Positions 1 to 15,826 of a stretch of DNA of 64,000 nt are shown one piece after another (the first letter of the stretch is position 1; the number at the start of each line of letters is the position of its first letter). The stretch is from Muscardinus avellanarius (Eukaryota > Chordata > Mammalia > Rodentia > Gliridae). A program made the position numbers and the translations under genes. Location of the stretch: NCBI GenBank assembly GCA_963383645.1, contig OY726572.1, positions 65,820,738-65,884,737 on the forward strand, read 5' to 3'. A model generated the notes under the pieces. The model was not told where the DNA came from and did not search any database. It saw nothing but the letters and a program-made list of their open reading frames with translations.

Positions 1-128
1 AGCTGGAGCACAGTCCCTTCCATATTCGCTTAGAGTGCTGACAGATCGCACTGCCCAGGGGTCTGCGGGGGCCAGCAGGGCAGGGGAGGCTGGAACCCTG
101 ACGCAGCTCCACGGTTGTGCCCTCCCAG

Positions 129-6205
<6,077 letters not shown>

Positions 6206-6337
6206 CCCGCGCCAGCCCCGCGCCCAGGGCCGCCCACCCCTCCCCGCCGGCGCCCCCACACCGACCTCACCGCGTCCGCACCCACCTTCAGCCCGGCGGG
6301 CTATGGGGCCCCCAAGCTCCGTCTCTCTCCCAGCACT

Positions 6338-6343
6338 AAGAAA
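6338..6343 (+). terminator. Candidate weak poly(A) signal AAGAAA of ATP6V1B1
   Basis: No AATAAA follows the stop before the A/T-rich tract at 6370. The best-placed hexamer, 133 bases after the stop, is the weak variant AAGAAA, followed by a TG-rich stretch after 6415. Inference only. Confidence 0.35.
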
Positions 6344-6416
6344 GAACAGAAGGCGGTTAAGCTCTGACTCACTTATTTAATTTTTAAATTAAAAAAATTA
6401 AATTAAAAAATTTTTA

Positions 6417-6498
6417 AGTGTATGGTTCTGGGACCTAACACAGAGCCTCATGCATGCTAAGCGGGAGCTCCTACCACTGAGCTACACCCTGAGCCCTG
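6417..6498 (-). mobile_element. Old ID-type monomer
   Basis: Antisense ID: tctgggacctaacacagagc, cactgagctacaccctgagc. No B1 head. Confidence 0.65.
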
Positions 6499-7459
6499 CA
6501 TTTTTATCTTAAAAGCCCCCAAATAAGTAACTGAGATGAAATTATCTTAGGTGAAAACACGATTAGTAAGAAATTGATCATTGTCAAAGGTGCAAATGAT
6601 GGTATGTGGAATCGATTAAACTATTCTTTCTCTTAAAAAAAAAAACAGTTGTGTCAATGTCTTAACAGCCGACAACAGAATTCCTCTTAGGTAGAGAGTT
6701 ATCTTTATTGAGAAATGTCGTGACACAAACATATCAAAGCCAATCACTAAGCCAAACATGAGGAGGAGGGCAGGGGAGGGAGTGGCTGGGAATTGGGGAA
6801 GGGCTAAATCAGTGATGTGTGCACCTATGCCTCCACCATCTTGTACTCCCTTAAGATGCATGACTACAGTGCACGGACAAAAAAAAAAAATTTTTTTTTA
6901 AATGTCTTGATAAATCTTGGGTAGGACTTGAGCCCAGGGCTCGGCGGGGCTGAGGAGCGGAGAGAGGGTGGGCTGCAAGGGGCAAGCCACAGATGATGTG
7001 CTTGACCTTAACCTGCTCTGCCCCAGAGATGCTGGGAGGAACTTGGTTTGCTGCAGACAGGAAGGGAGGAGAGTTGCTAGGGAGGTGGCCCAAGGGATAT
7101 GAGAGAAAGAGGGTGCAGAAGGCAAAGGAAAGACCCCTAATTAAAAAATTGGTGAGGAGCAAACTAAAATCCAAGATGTCCGAGGCACCTTTAAAAGTGG
7201 CCGGCTCTTCTGTGATGTCCTCCCCTCTTCTCTCTGTCCCATCTAAGAGGAAATCACGGATGCTTCTTACAGGGAAAGCTTGGCGTGGGAGGAGGGAACT
7301 TCAACAGAGAGATGTGTTTCATTTCAGATCAGTGTGTAGAGAACTGGGTCAGAATTCTTGGGTTAAGAGTTGGCCCAAAGGAGACCCTGAGGATAAAATT
7401 CCCACCCCCAAGACAATTCACAGCCACCTTGAGGAAACTGTAGCTGTCCACAGGGCATA
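6499..7459. other. Intergenic stretch without recognised genes
   Basis: Single-copy-looking DNA. A 155-codon open frame at 6993-7460 shows no family signature, splice context or low-complexity explanation and is not called a gene. Confidence 0.5.
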
Positions 7460-7967
7460 GGGTTGTTGTTCCTATTTAATAATGGCTTTAGTGATACATA
7501 CTTCACACACTCTACAATTTACCTACGTGTGATAGTGTAATTGAACGGTTTTTAGTATATTCACAGAGTTATACAATAATGACCACACTCAGTTTTAGGA
7601 CATCTTTATTACTCCAAAAAGAAATCCTGCACCCTAGTCATGACCCCTCAACCTCGCCCTATCTGCTCCTTAGCCCTACACAACCAATAATCTCCTTTCT
7701 ATCTCTATGGATTTGTGTATACTGGACAACCCATGTACATGGGATCATATAATACCTGGTTTCTTGTGACTGGCTTCTTTCAACCACTTTCAAGCTTTAT
7801 TCACGTTATAGCATGTATCAGTACTTCATTTCTCATTGTTGTCAAATAATGTTTCATAATGTGGAATCAAACTTTTTGCTTACCCATCAGTTTCTGAGTC
7901 ATTTCCATTTTGTTATAATCAATAACGCTGCTGTGAACATTCATGTACAAGATTTTTGGGGTTTGGG

Positions 7968-8183
7968 GGTTTTTTTTGGCAGTACTGGGGATGGAACCCA
8001 GGGGCACTGTACTGCCAAATGACACTCCCAGCCCTATTTTTTAGTCTTTTTCTATCTTTGCAACAGGGTCTCACTGAGTTGCGAAGGGCCTTGCTAAGTA
8101 GTTGAGGCTGCCCGAAAACCGCAATCCTCCAGTCTCAGCCTCCCGAATACTGGAATTATAAGCATGCGCCACCACACCAGGCC
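7968..8183 (-). mobile_element. B1-ID SINE inside L1
   Basis: tggcagtactggggatggaa to gcgccaccacaccaggcc. Flanks catgtacaag and catgaacaag look like a mutated TSD. Confidence 0.88.
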
Positions 8184-8533
8184 ATGAACAAGTTTTTACG
8201 TGAATAAATGTGTTCATTTCTCTTGGGTATACACCTAGGACGGGAATTGCTGGACGAGCTGGCAGTGCAGTTTAACCATTGGAGAAACCGATAGACTATT
8301 TCCCAAAGTGGCTACAACATCAAAAAGTATCAGCAATGTATGAGTTTCCAATTTCTCCACATCACCAACCCCCTATTATTAGGTATTTTTTAATTACAGC
8401 CATCCTAGTGGGTATGAAGTGGTGTCTCCTTGTGGTCTGAATTTTCATTCCCCATAAAGCATCTTACCAGGTGCTTATTAGCCATTTGTATATCTTCTCT
8501 GGAGAAATAATCTATTCAGATCTTTTGCCCATT

Positions 8534-8538
8534 GTGTG

Positions 8539-8599
<61 letters not shown>

Positions 8600-8788
8600 G
8601 GGGATGGAACCCAGGGGCGTTCTACCTCCGAGCTACACCCCCAGCCCTATTTTTTTATTCCTTATTTTGAAACAGGGTCTCACTGAGTTGCAAGGGCCTC
8701 ACTAAGTAGCTGAGGCTGTCCGCAAACCACGATCCTCCTGTCTCAGCCTCCCAGATGCTGGGATGACAAGTGTGCGCCACCACCCCCA
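8534..8788 (-). mobile_element. B1-ID SINE with (TG)n inside L1
   Basis: (TG)n 8535-8595, then the SINE. Perfect 12-bp TSD cttttgcccatt at 8522-8533 and 8789-8800 restores the L1 reading. Confidence 0.93.
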
Positions 8789-9507
8789 CTTTTGCCCATT
8801 TTTAAATCGGGTTAGTTGAGCTTTTACTATTGGAGATGTTTACATATTCTGAACAGACGACCTTTACCAATGATTTGAAAGTATTTTCTCCTGAACTCAG
8901 TATCGTTCTTTGACTTTCTTGATGGCATCCCTGGAAGTGCAAATGCTTTAAATTTGGATTGTCTTTTTTTTTCTTTCAGTGTCATATCTAAGAACTCATT
9001 GCCTAATCCAAGATCATAAAGATTTATGTTTGTTTTCTTCTAAGAGTTTTATAGTTTTTACTGTTATGTGTTTCACCCATTTCAATTTAATGTTCGTATA
9101 TTGTGCAAGATAGGGGCTCGACTTCATTCTTTTGCATGTATTTATTTGATCCTTTTGTTAGAAATACTGTTCTTTAAATATTTGGCCTGAGCTTTTCTTT
9201 GTGAGTAGTTAATACGACTGTCGCTGCTGCTGCTGCTACTACTACTACTGATTGAGTTTCTTTAGTTGTCATAAATCTATTCAGCTTTTTTATTTCTTTC
9301 TTACATCCCTCTTGGTAGACTTGTGTTCTTATAAAATTGTTTCCACATTCTCAAAGTTATCTAGGTTTTCGGCAACTAAAGGTTCATAATATGTTCTTGT
9401 AACCCTTTTTATTGATGTAAAGTATATAGTAATATTCCCTCTTTCATTCCTGCCTTTAGCATATTTTAGTAAACTTTTTTCTTGGTTGATCTATTTAAAA
9501 GATTTGC

Positions 9508-9724
9508 AAGCCGAGCGTGGTGGCACACGCTTGTAATCCCAGCATTAGGGAGGCTGAGACCAGAGGATCGCGGTTCCCTGACAGCCTCAGCTACTTAGTG
9601 AGGCCCTCCGCAACTCAGTAAGACCCGGTTTCAAAATAAAGAATAAAAAATAGGGCAGGGGGTATGGCTCGGAGGTAGAATGCCTCTGGGTTCCATCCCC
9701 AGACCTGCAAAATAAATAAATAAA
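9508..9724 (+). mobile_element. B1-ID SINE inside L1
   Basis: Perfect 12-bp TSD taaaagatttgc at 9496-9507 and 9725-9736. Confidence 0.92.
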
Positions 9725-9757
9725 TAAAAGATTTGCCAATTTGGTTGCTCTTTTTTT

Positions 9758-9973
9758 CTTTCTTTCTTTTTTTTTTTTTTTTTTTTTTTTGGTGGTACTG
9801 GGGTTCCTGGAAGCCCTTCTACCTCCGGGCTACACTCCCAGACCTATTTTTACATTTTTATTTGGAAACAGGGTCTCCTAAGCCAGCGCGCGTGGCTGGC
9901 TTCGAACCTATGCGATCCTCCTGTCTCTGCCTCCCAAGCACGGGGATTACAAGCGTGCACCACCATGCCCAGC
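9758..9973 (-). mobile_element. B1-ID SINE, left arm of inverted pair
   Basis: Near-consensus young copy. Left flank ttggttgctcttttt (9741-9755) is not repeated directly on its right; the complement of that flank appears at 9988-10002 (see findings). Confidence 0.92.
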
Positions 9974-10002
9974 AAAGTTGGCTTTTTAAAAAGAGCAACC
10001 AA

Positions 10003-10200
10003 AGCTGGGCGTGGTGGTGCACGCTTGTAATCCCCATGCTTGGGAGGCAGAGACAGGAGGATCGCATAGGTTCGAAGCCAGCCATGCGCGCTGGCTTAGG
10101 ACACCCTGTTTCCAAATAAAAATGTAAAAATAGGTCTGGGAGTGTAGCCCGGAGGTAGAAGGGCTTCCAGGAACCCCAGTACCACCAAAAATAAATAAAT
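10003..10200 (+). mobile_element. B1-ID SINE, right arm of inverted pair
   Basis: Opposite orientation to the 9758 copy and almost identical, sharing the variant gcataggttcg not seen in other copies here. Confidence 0.92.
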
Positions 10201-10214
10201 AAAAGCCAACTTTT

Positions 10215-10435
10215 GGATCCAGGGGTGGTGGCGCACACTTGTAATCCCTGCACTTGGGAGGCTGAGACAGGAGAATCGCACAGGTCCGAAGCCAGCCTCA
10301 GCTACTTAGTGAGGCTCTCAGCAACTTAGCGAGACCCTGTTTCCAAATAAAATATAAAAAGGTCTGGGAGTATAGCCCGGAGGTAGAAAGCCTCTGGGTT
10401 CCACCCCCAGTACCACCAAAAATAAATAAATAAAT
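10215..10435 (+). mobile_element. B1-ID SINE
   Basis: Perfect 11-bp TSD agccaactttt at 10204-10214 and 10436-10446. Confidence 0.92.
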
Positions 10436-10455
10436 AGCCAACTTTTAATTACATT

Positions 10456-10458
<3 letters not shown>

Positions 10459-10550
<92 letters not shown>

Positions 10551-10740
10551 GGGGATTGAACTCAGGGGCATTCTACCTTTGAGCTAGATTCCCCAAACCT
10601 ATTTTTTTATTCTTTATTTTGAAACAGAGTCTACATTTCAGAGGACCTCACTAAGTATCTGAGGCTGTCCCTGAACCTCGATCCTCCTATCTCAGCCTCC
10701 CAAGTACTGGAATTACAGGTGTGTGCCACCACGTCCAGCT
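10459..10740 (-). mobile_element. B1-ID SINE with (CT)n(GT)n tail inside L1
   Basis: CT 10459-10504, GT 10505-10546, then SINE to 10740. L1 resumes at gattttctctattg. Confidence 0.88.
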
Positions 10741-10976
10741 GATTTTCTCTATTGTTTTTGATCCTCTTGAGGTATTTTTTAATTTCCCTTGTGATTTCTC
10801 CATTGACACATTTGTTATTCAGGAGTATGTTCTTTGATTTGTACATATTTATGAGTTTTCCAATTTTATCCCATTGTGGTTGCAACTTGCCTAATACCCC
10901 TTTCTCCATGTTTCACTTCCAACCTATTTATATCTTTGAATCTAAAGAGACTCCTGTAGGTAACACATCATCAGGG

Positions 10977-11408
10977 TTTTTTGTTGTTGTTGTTGTTTTG
11001 TTTTGTTTTTGTGGTACTGGGGATGGAACCCAGGGGCATGGTACCTCTGAGCGACACCCTCAGCACTATTTTTTGTGTGTGTGTGTGTGTGTGGTACTAA
11101 GGTTCCTGGAAGCCCTTCTATCTCCGGACTACACTCCCAGACCTATTTTATATTTTTGAAACAGGGTCTCTTATGCCAGCACAGATGGATTCGAACCTGC
11201 GCGATCCTCCTGTCTCCGCCTCCCAAGCGCGGGGATCACAAGCGTGTGCCACCACGCTCGGCTATTTTTTTTATTTTATTTTGAAACAGGGTCGGTCTCA
11301 CTGAGTTGCAAAGGGCCTCACTAAGTAGCCAACACTGGCTTCAAACCTGTGCAACCCTCCTGCCTCAGCCTCTCAGATGCTGGGATTACAAGCGTGCGCC
11401 ATCACGCC
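10977..11408 (-). mobile_element. B1-ID SINE split by a second SINE
   Basis: Outer copy 10977-11074 and 11271-11408. The inner minus-strand copy 11075-11261 has 9-bp TSD ctatttttt at 11066-11074 and 11262-11270. Confidence 0.85.
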
Positions 11409-11702
11409 CTATCATCATTGGATATTGATTTTTATCCAGCCTGACTATTATTACTGATAGGGTGTATACCTGCTGTTTTTAATTTTCAGTATATGTTATG
11501 GATTTTTTGTTTATTTCTCCTTTAATGCGTTATTTTGGATTAAGTGAATATTTTCTAGTGTAATATTTAATTCCTGTATTTGTCACTGTACTTTAGTTGT
11601 TTTCTTAGTGGTTGCTCTAGAGCTTACCAAATTCATTTTGGCTTATCAGAATCTATTTGAGATTTAGAGTAGCTTAACTCCAACGTTATTGGAACGCTGT
11701 TC

Positions 11703-11705
<3 letters not shown>

Positions 11706-11766
<61 letters not shown>

Positions 11767-11974
11767 TTTTTTTTGCAGTACTGGGGATGGAACCCAGAAG
11801 CATTCTACCTCTGAGCTACACCTCCAGCCCTATTTTTTAGTCTTTATTTTGAAACAGGGTCTCACTGAGTCGCAAAAGGCCTCGCTGAGTAGCTGATGCT
11901 ATCCACGAACCCGGATCCTCCTGTCTCAGCCTCCCGAATGCTGGGATTACAAGCGTATGCCACCATGCCCGGCT
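11706..11974 (-). mobile_element. (TA)n, poly-T and B1-ID SINE
   Basis: TA 11706-11749, T 11750-11775, SINE 11776-11974. The TA/T tract is the tail of the antisense SINE. Confidence 0.87.
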
Positions 11975-12175
11975 CAGGTAGGAATTCTTAAAGTGGCTCT
12001 CAGTCCAGGGTCTACATGAGAATCACCTGGGGAACTTTATAAGCTGCCAATGATCAAGCCCCCAAACACATCAAGTAATCTAAATCTGTTAGCATAAGTG
12101 CCTTGTGTTGGTCTTCCCCCTCCCGCAGGTGATTTTAATACACAGTTACAAAGCACTGCCATAAAGACCACAAGA

Positions 12176-12493
12176 TAGCCAGGCATGGTGGTGCACGCTT
12201 GTAATCCCAGTACTTGGGAGGCTGAGACAGGAGCATCCAGGTTCGAGGCCAACCTTGGCTACTTAGCCGAGGCACTCTGCAATTTAGTGAGACCCTGATT
12301 CAAAATAAAAAATAGCCAGGCATGGTGGCGCATGCTTGTAATCCCTGCACTTGGGAGGCAGAGACAGGAGGATTGTACAGGTTCGAAGCCAGCCTCAGCT
12401 ACTTAGTGAGGCTCTCAGCAACTTAGTGAGACCCTGTTTCCAAATAAAGTATAAAATAGCCCAGAGGTAGAAAAGCCCCATTGTTCCACCCCC

Positions 12494-12545
<52 letters not shown>

Positions 12546-12628
12546 CAAAATAAAGAATAAAAAATCGGGCTTGGGGTGTAGCTCAAAGGTAGAATGCCCC
12601 TGGGTTCAATCCCCAGCGCCACAAAACA
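12176..12628 (+). mobile_element. Nested B1-ID SINEs
   Basis: Outer copy 12178-12309 and 12555-12628. Inner same-strand copy 12310-12544 with (CA)n tail and TSD tcaaaataaa at 12300-12309 and 12545-12554. Confidence 0.87.
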
Positions 12629-13013
12629 ACAAAAAACCCATAAGATGCCCCAGTGAAGAGAATGAGGAAGGACTTGAAGAAATTTGGAGATGCACTCCCC
12701 ATCCTGACACATTCACAGGGTCCTGGTGTCACAGTTAGAGCCCCAACACCCTGGAAGCAACAGTTTTCCACAGAATCCTCCCAGTTGCCAGGAAGACCTC
12801 CAACTCTGTCTCTGAAGAGCATCATTGCTTAACCTTAATTCAAGCCAGCTGCTAAGGCCCTATGTGGGCAGAAGGCCAGCATGATTTGCTAGTTCTGAAG
12901 GTTCTTGCTAGGGGTGCTCACTCCTCATCACTGGGGTTAGAGGGAAGGTGGGCTTGTGGAGGTTTCCCTAAAAAGGGGGAAAGGTGCTTCTGGCTTCTGG
13001 GTGGAGAATCTGT
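12629..13013. other. Intergenic, nothing recognised
   Basis: No coding, RNA or repeat signature seen. Confidence 0.4.
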
Positions 13014-13246
13014 TTTTTCTTTTTTGTTTGTTTGTTTTTGTTTTTGTTTCGGTACTGGAGATGGAACCCAGGGGCACTCTACCTCCAAGCTACACCTCCA
13101 GCCCTATTTTTTATTCCTTATTTTGAAACAGAGTCTCCCTGAGTTGCAGAGGGCCTAAGTAGTAGTTGAGGCTGTCCACGAACCGCGATCCTCCTGTCTC
13201 AGCCTCCCAAATGCAGGGTTCACAAGCATATGCCACCACACCCAGT
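13014..13246 (-). mobile_element. B1-ID SINE
   Basis: TSD agaatctgt before the T/G tail and after 13246. Confidence 0.87.
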
Positions 13247-13559
13247 AAGAATCTGTATTTTTAGCCCCTCCGTGCAGGGCACTGTGATCTTAGGGGTTTT
13301 CCCTCCTCTTTCAGTTTTCCAGGGAAAATACTTGGAATGTTGGTGGTAAGATGGGTGGCAAGGCCAGCCCTCCAATGAGCTTGGCATCAATTTACTTAGA
13401 AGGGGTAAAAATGTGGGCGACTCAGGAAGACAACCTGATTCAAGCCTGGCTACTACATATTGTAAAATAAAATCAAAAGACAAACTAAGAAAAATATTGG
13501 CAACAATATAAAGGGTTATTATGCTAATAAGCTTTACAGATCAATAAGAAACAGATTAA

Positions 13560-13768
13560 GCCAGGCATGGTAGCATATATCTGTAATCCCTCTCAGTTAC
13601 TTGGGAGGCTAAGGCAAGAGGATTGAAAATTTGAGGCCAGCTTCTGCAACTTGTGAGATCTGGCTTAAAATAAACAAATAAGCTGGACATGGTGGTGAAT
13701 GTCTTTTTGTGTAGCCCGGAGGTAGAAGGGTTTCCAGGAACTCCAGTACCACCACACACAAAAAAAAG
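13560..13768 (+). mobile_element. Decayed B1-ID SINE(s)
   Basis: agccaggcatggtagcatat head, a second partial head at 13684, then ID tail gtagcccggaggtagaaggg. Confidence 0.75.
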
Positions 13769-13849
13769 TTATTTAAATAATAGCATATATGTAGAAAGTC
13801 TTTCTCTGATTGCACGGTTCTCACTTGTGCACTGGCTGCCTCTGAAGTA

Positions 13850-13935
13850 GAAACCATGGTCCCCATTTTGCTGAAGCAGAAACCGAGACACAGAGGTCGA
13901 TCAACTGGCCCAGAGCCATTGGTGTGCAGCCAGAT
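13850..13935 (-). repeat. MIR fragment, antisense
   Basis: ccattttgctgaagcagaaa, gagacacagaggtcgatcaa and ggcccagagccattggtg follow reversed MIR core order. Confidence 0.6.
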
Positions 13936-14279
13936 CCGGCTTCCCTGCGGGGAAGGTGGAAGCGAACGGAAAACCTTTCTGGAGAGCAGTTTGCAAGTCC
14001 GTATTGACACATTCCCTTCCACGTGGTAATCCGGGGTTCCTCCCAAGGACAACAGCCAGAGCTGGGCCATTTGCTCTCCCCGCGCAAGTGGCGGGCTTTA
14101 TGATGCGGACCGCGGTTGCATCATAATGCCTATTTCCTTTGTGGAATGGCTAGGGGAACCAGCTCACAATGTAACACTAAATGAAAAGAGATACAAAATT
14201 GTGTGGGGTGCGCGCGTGTATCTCAGCAGCCCGCGATTTCCCTGGGCGGCGAGGTGGTGACACTTAGTTTCTCTGTTTG

Positions 14280-14960
14280 CTGCTACTGTGATGGGAGCAG
14301 GAGTCCGCGGCTGCGGGGCGCGGAGTCTCCCGGGCGGTGAGCCTGGGCGGCGCGCGGGCTGCCCCGCAGCTCCCGGGCTCAGTCTCCGCCGCGGGCGAGG
14401 CGACCGCACCCGAGGGCGCCCTGGAAGCCGCGGCGGGGGGCGGAGGGGCGGCCCAGCCCCGGGGGGCGAGGGTCTCGCTCCGCCCCGCGCGGCTCGGGGC
14501 TGGCCGCCGGAGTCGCGGGATCGCCTTCTCCTCGGAGGAAGGGGGAGACTGCGGCGGGGCGCAGCCGGGCGAGGCCCCGCGGGGCTCCCTGCCGCCGGCC
14601 CGCGCCCCCCGGAGCAGCGGGCCCGAGGCGGGCGCGAGCGAGCCGGCCCCCGCCGCCCCGCGCCGCTCGCGCGCGTCCCACGCCAGCTCCGGCATCTCGG
14701 ACTCGTGGGAGCTCAAGGCTTTCAGGGGCCGCTACGAGCTGTTCGCGGCCGCCGCGGGCAACGTGGAATGGCTGCGGTTCTGTCTGAACAGGAACCACGC
14801 GGAGATCTCGGCCGACGACAAGGTATAAACCTCGGCGTGCTGCGCGGCGGCGAGGTCCCCGCGCCGTTCCCGGGAGCTCCGCGCTGCGTGGAGCCCCGCC
14901 GCGGGCGCGACCACGGTGCGGGGGGCTTGTTTGCTTTCCCTGCGGCCCACGGCGGGCCAG
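14280..14960 (+). promoter_or_regulatory. CpG island over ANKRD53 5' end
   Basis: Very GC-rich, CpG-dense block compared with its flanks, covering the first recognised ANKRD53 exon. Likely promoter region. Confidence 0.65.
14337..14822 (+). CDS. ANKRD53: ANKRD53 first recognised exon (5' limit uncertain)
   Basis: The confident part is the 3' end: [20 protein letters not shown] then HAEISADDK, donor gtataa at 14823. The N-terminal part is Ala/Gly/Pro/Arg-rich, poorly conserved in the family, and without ATG. A possible acceptor gggagcag ends at 14300. Confidence 0.7.
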
Positions 14961-15793
14961 GGAGGCCGGGCAAGCTGGCTGCACACCCGGAGTGGGAAAG
15001 GGCCCCTTCCAGGGGCATAGGCAAGAGGGGAAGGGCACCCCCGAAAAAACGCTTTTTAGGCTGGTTTGTGGACCCTGGAGCCCCGGCCCTGCTCAGCCAG
15101 CCGCCTCCTGCCCCACTCTGGACACGCAGGGCTTCACTGCCATCCACTTCGCAGCCCAGCGGGGCAAGCTTGAATGCCTTCGGGTCTTGGTAGAGGAGTA
15201 CAGCTTTCCTGTGGACTCGCCCACCGAGGGTAACCAGACCCCCCTGCACCTGGTCATCCACAGGAGCAACAAGACCAGGGCCCTCCCCTGCATCCAGTAC
15301 CTGCTCCAGAAAGGGGCAGCCATCAACACGTGAGTCCTGCAGACAGGAACTCCCTTTCCAGGCAGGCAGATCCAGGCCGGACAGGGAGAGAGGCTGTTGG
15401 GGACACAGGTGGTGGTGGTGGGGGGATTTGGGGAGAAAGAGAATCAGGGGTTTTGCAAAGTTTAGGCAAGTCATTCAACCTCTAAGTCTCAGTGCTTTGA
15501 TTTCCAAACTCATGTGTACACCTGGGAACCTTAAAAATACCAATATCCAAAGCCGGCCGTGGTGACGCAGGCTTGTAATCTCTGTGCTTGGGAAACTGAG
15601 ACAGAAGGATTGCACAGGTTCGAAGCCAGCCTCATCTACTTAGTGAGACTCTCAGCAACTTAGTGAGACCCTGTTTCTAAAAATATATATAAAATAAGTC
15701 TGGGAGTATAGCTTGAGGTAGAAAGCCCCTGGATTCCATCCCCAGTACCACCACCACAAAAAAAAAAAAAAAATCCGTGCTCCAATCCCAAGG

Positions 15794-15826
<33 letters not shown>

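Larger units (their letters stand above)
7460..11705 (-). mobile_element. Ancient L1 (LINE-1), antisense, broken by SINEs
   Basis: Decayed antisense L1M-type 3' region and ORF2 end. The 3'-end block (ctatggatttgtgtatactg, acattcatgtacaag) is at 7490-7960, then ccatttgtatatcttct (8483), atctaagaactcattgccta (8985) and tctctattgtttttgatcct (10746). The order follows L1 read from its 3' end inward. Interrupted by SINEs at 7968-8183, 8534-8788, 9508-9724, 9758-9973, 10003-10200, 10215-10435, 10459-10740 and 10977-11408. No intact reading frame remains. Confidence 0.8.

Noticed and set aside
6993..7460. 155-codon intergenic frame
   Set aside because: No recognisable domain, no splice partners and no sign of conservation visible.
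9858..10253. Frames such as WWYWGSWKPFYLRATLPDLF recurring across the window
   Set aside because: Translation of antisense B1-ID SINEs, not a protein family.
14288..15193. 301-codon plus-strand frame and long minus-strand frames in the ANKRD53 CpG island
   Set aside because: Stop-poor GC-rich DNA. The frame differs from the conserved ankyrin frame and runs through the intron.
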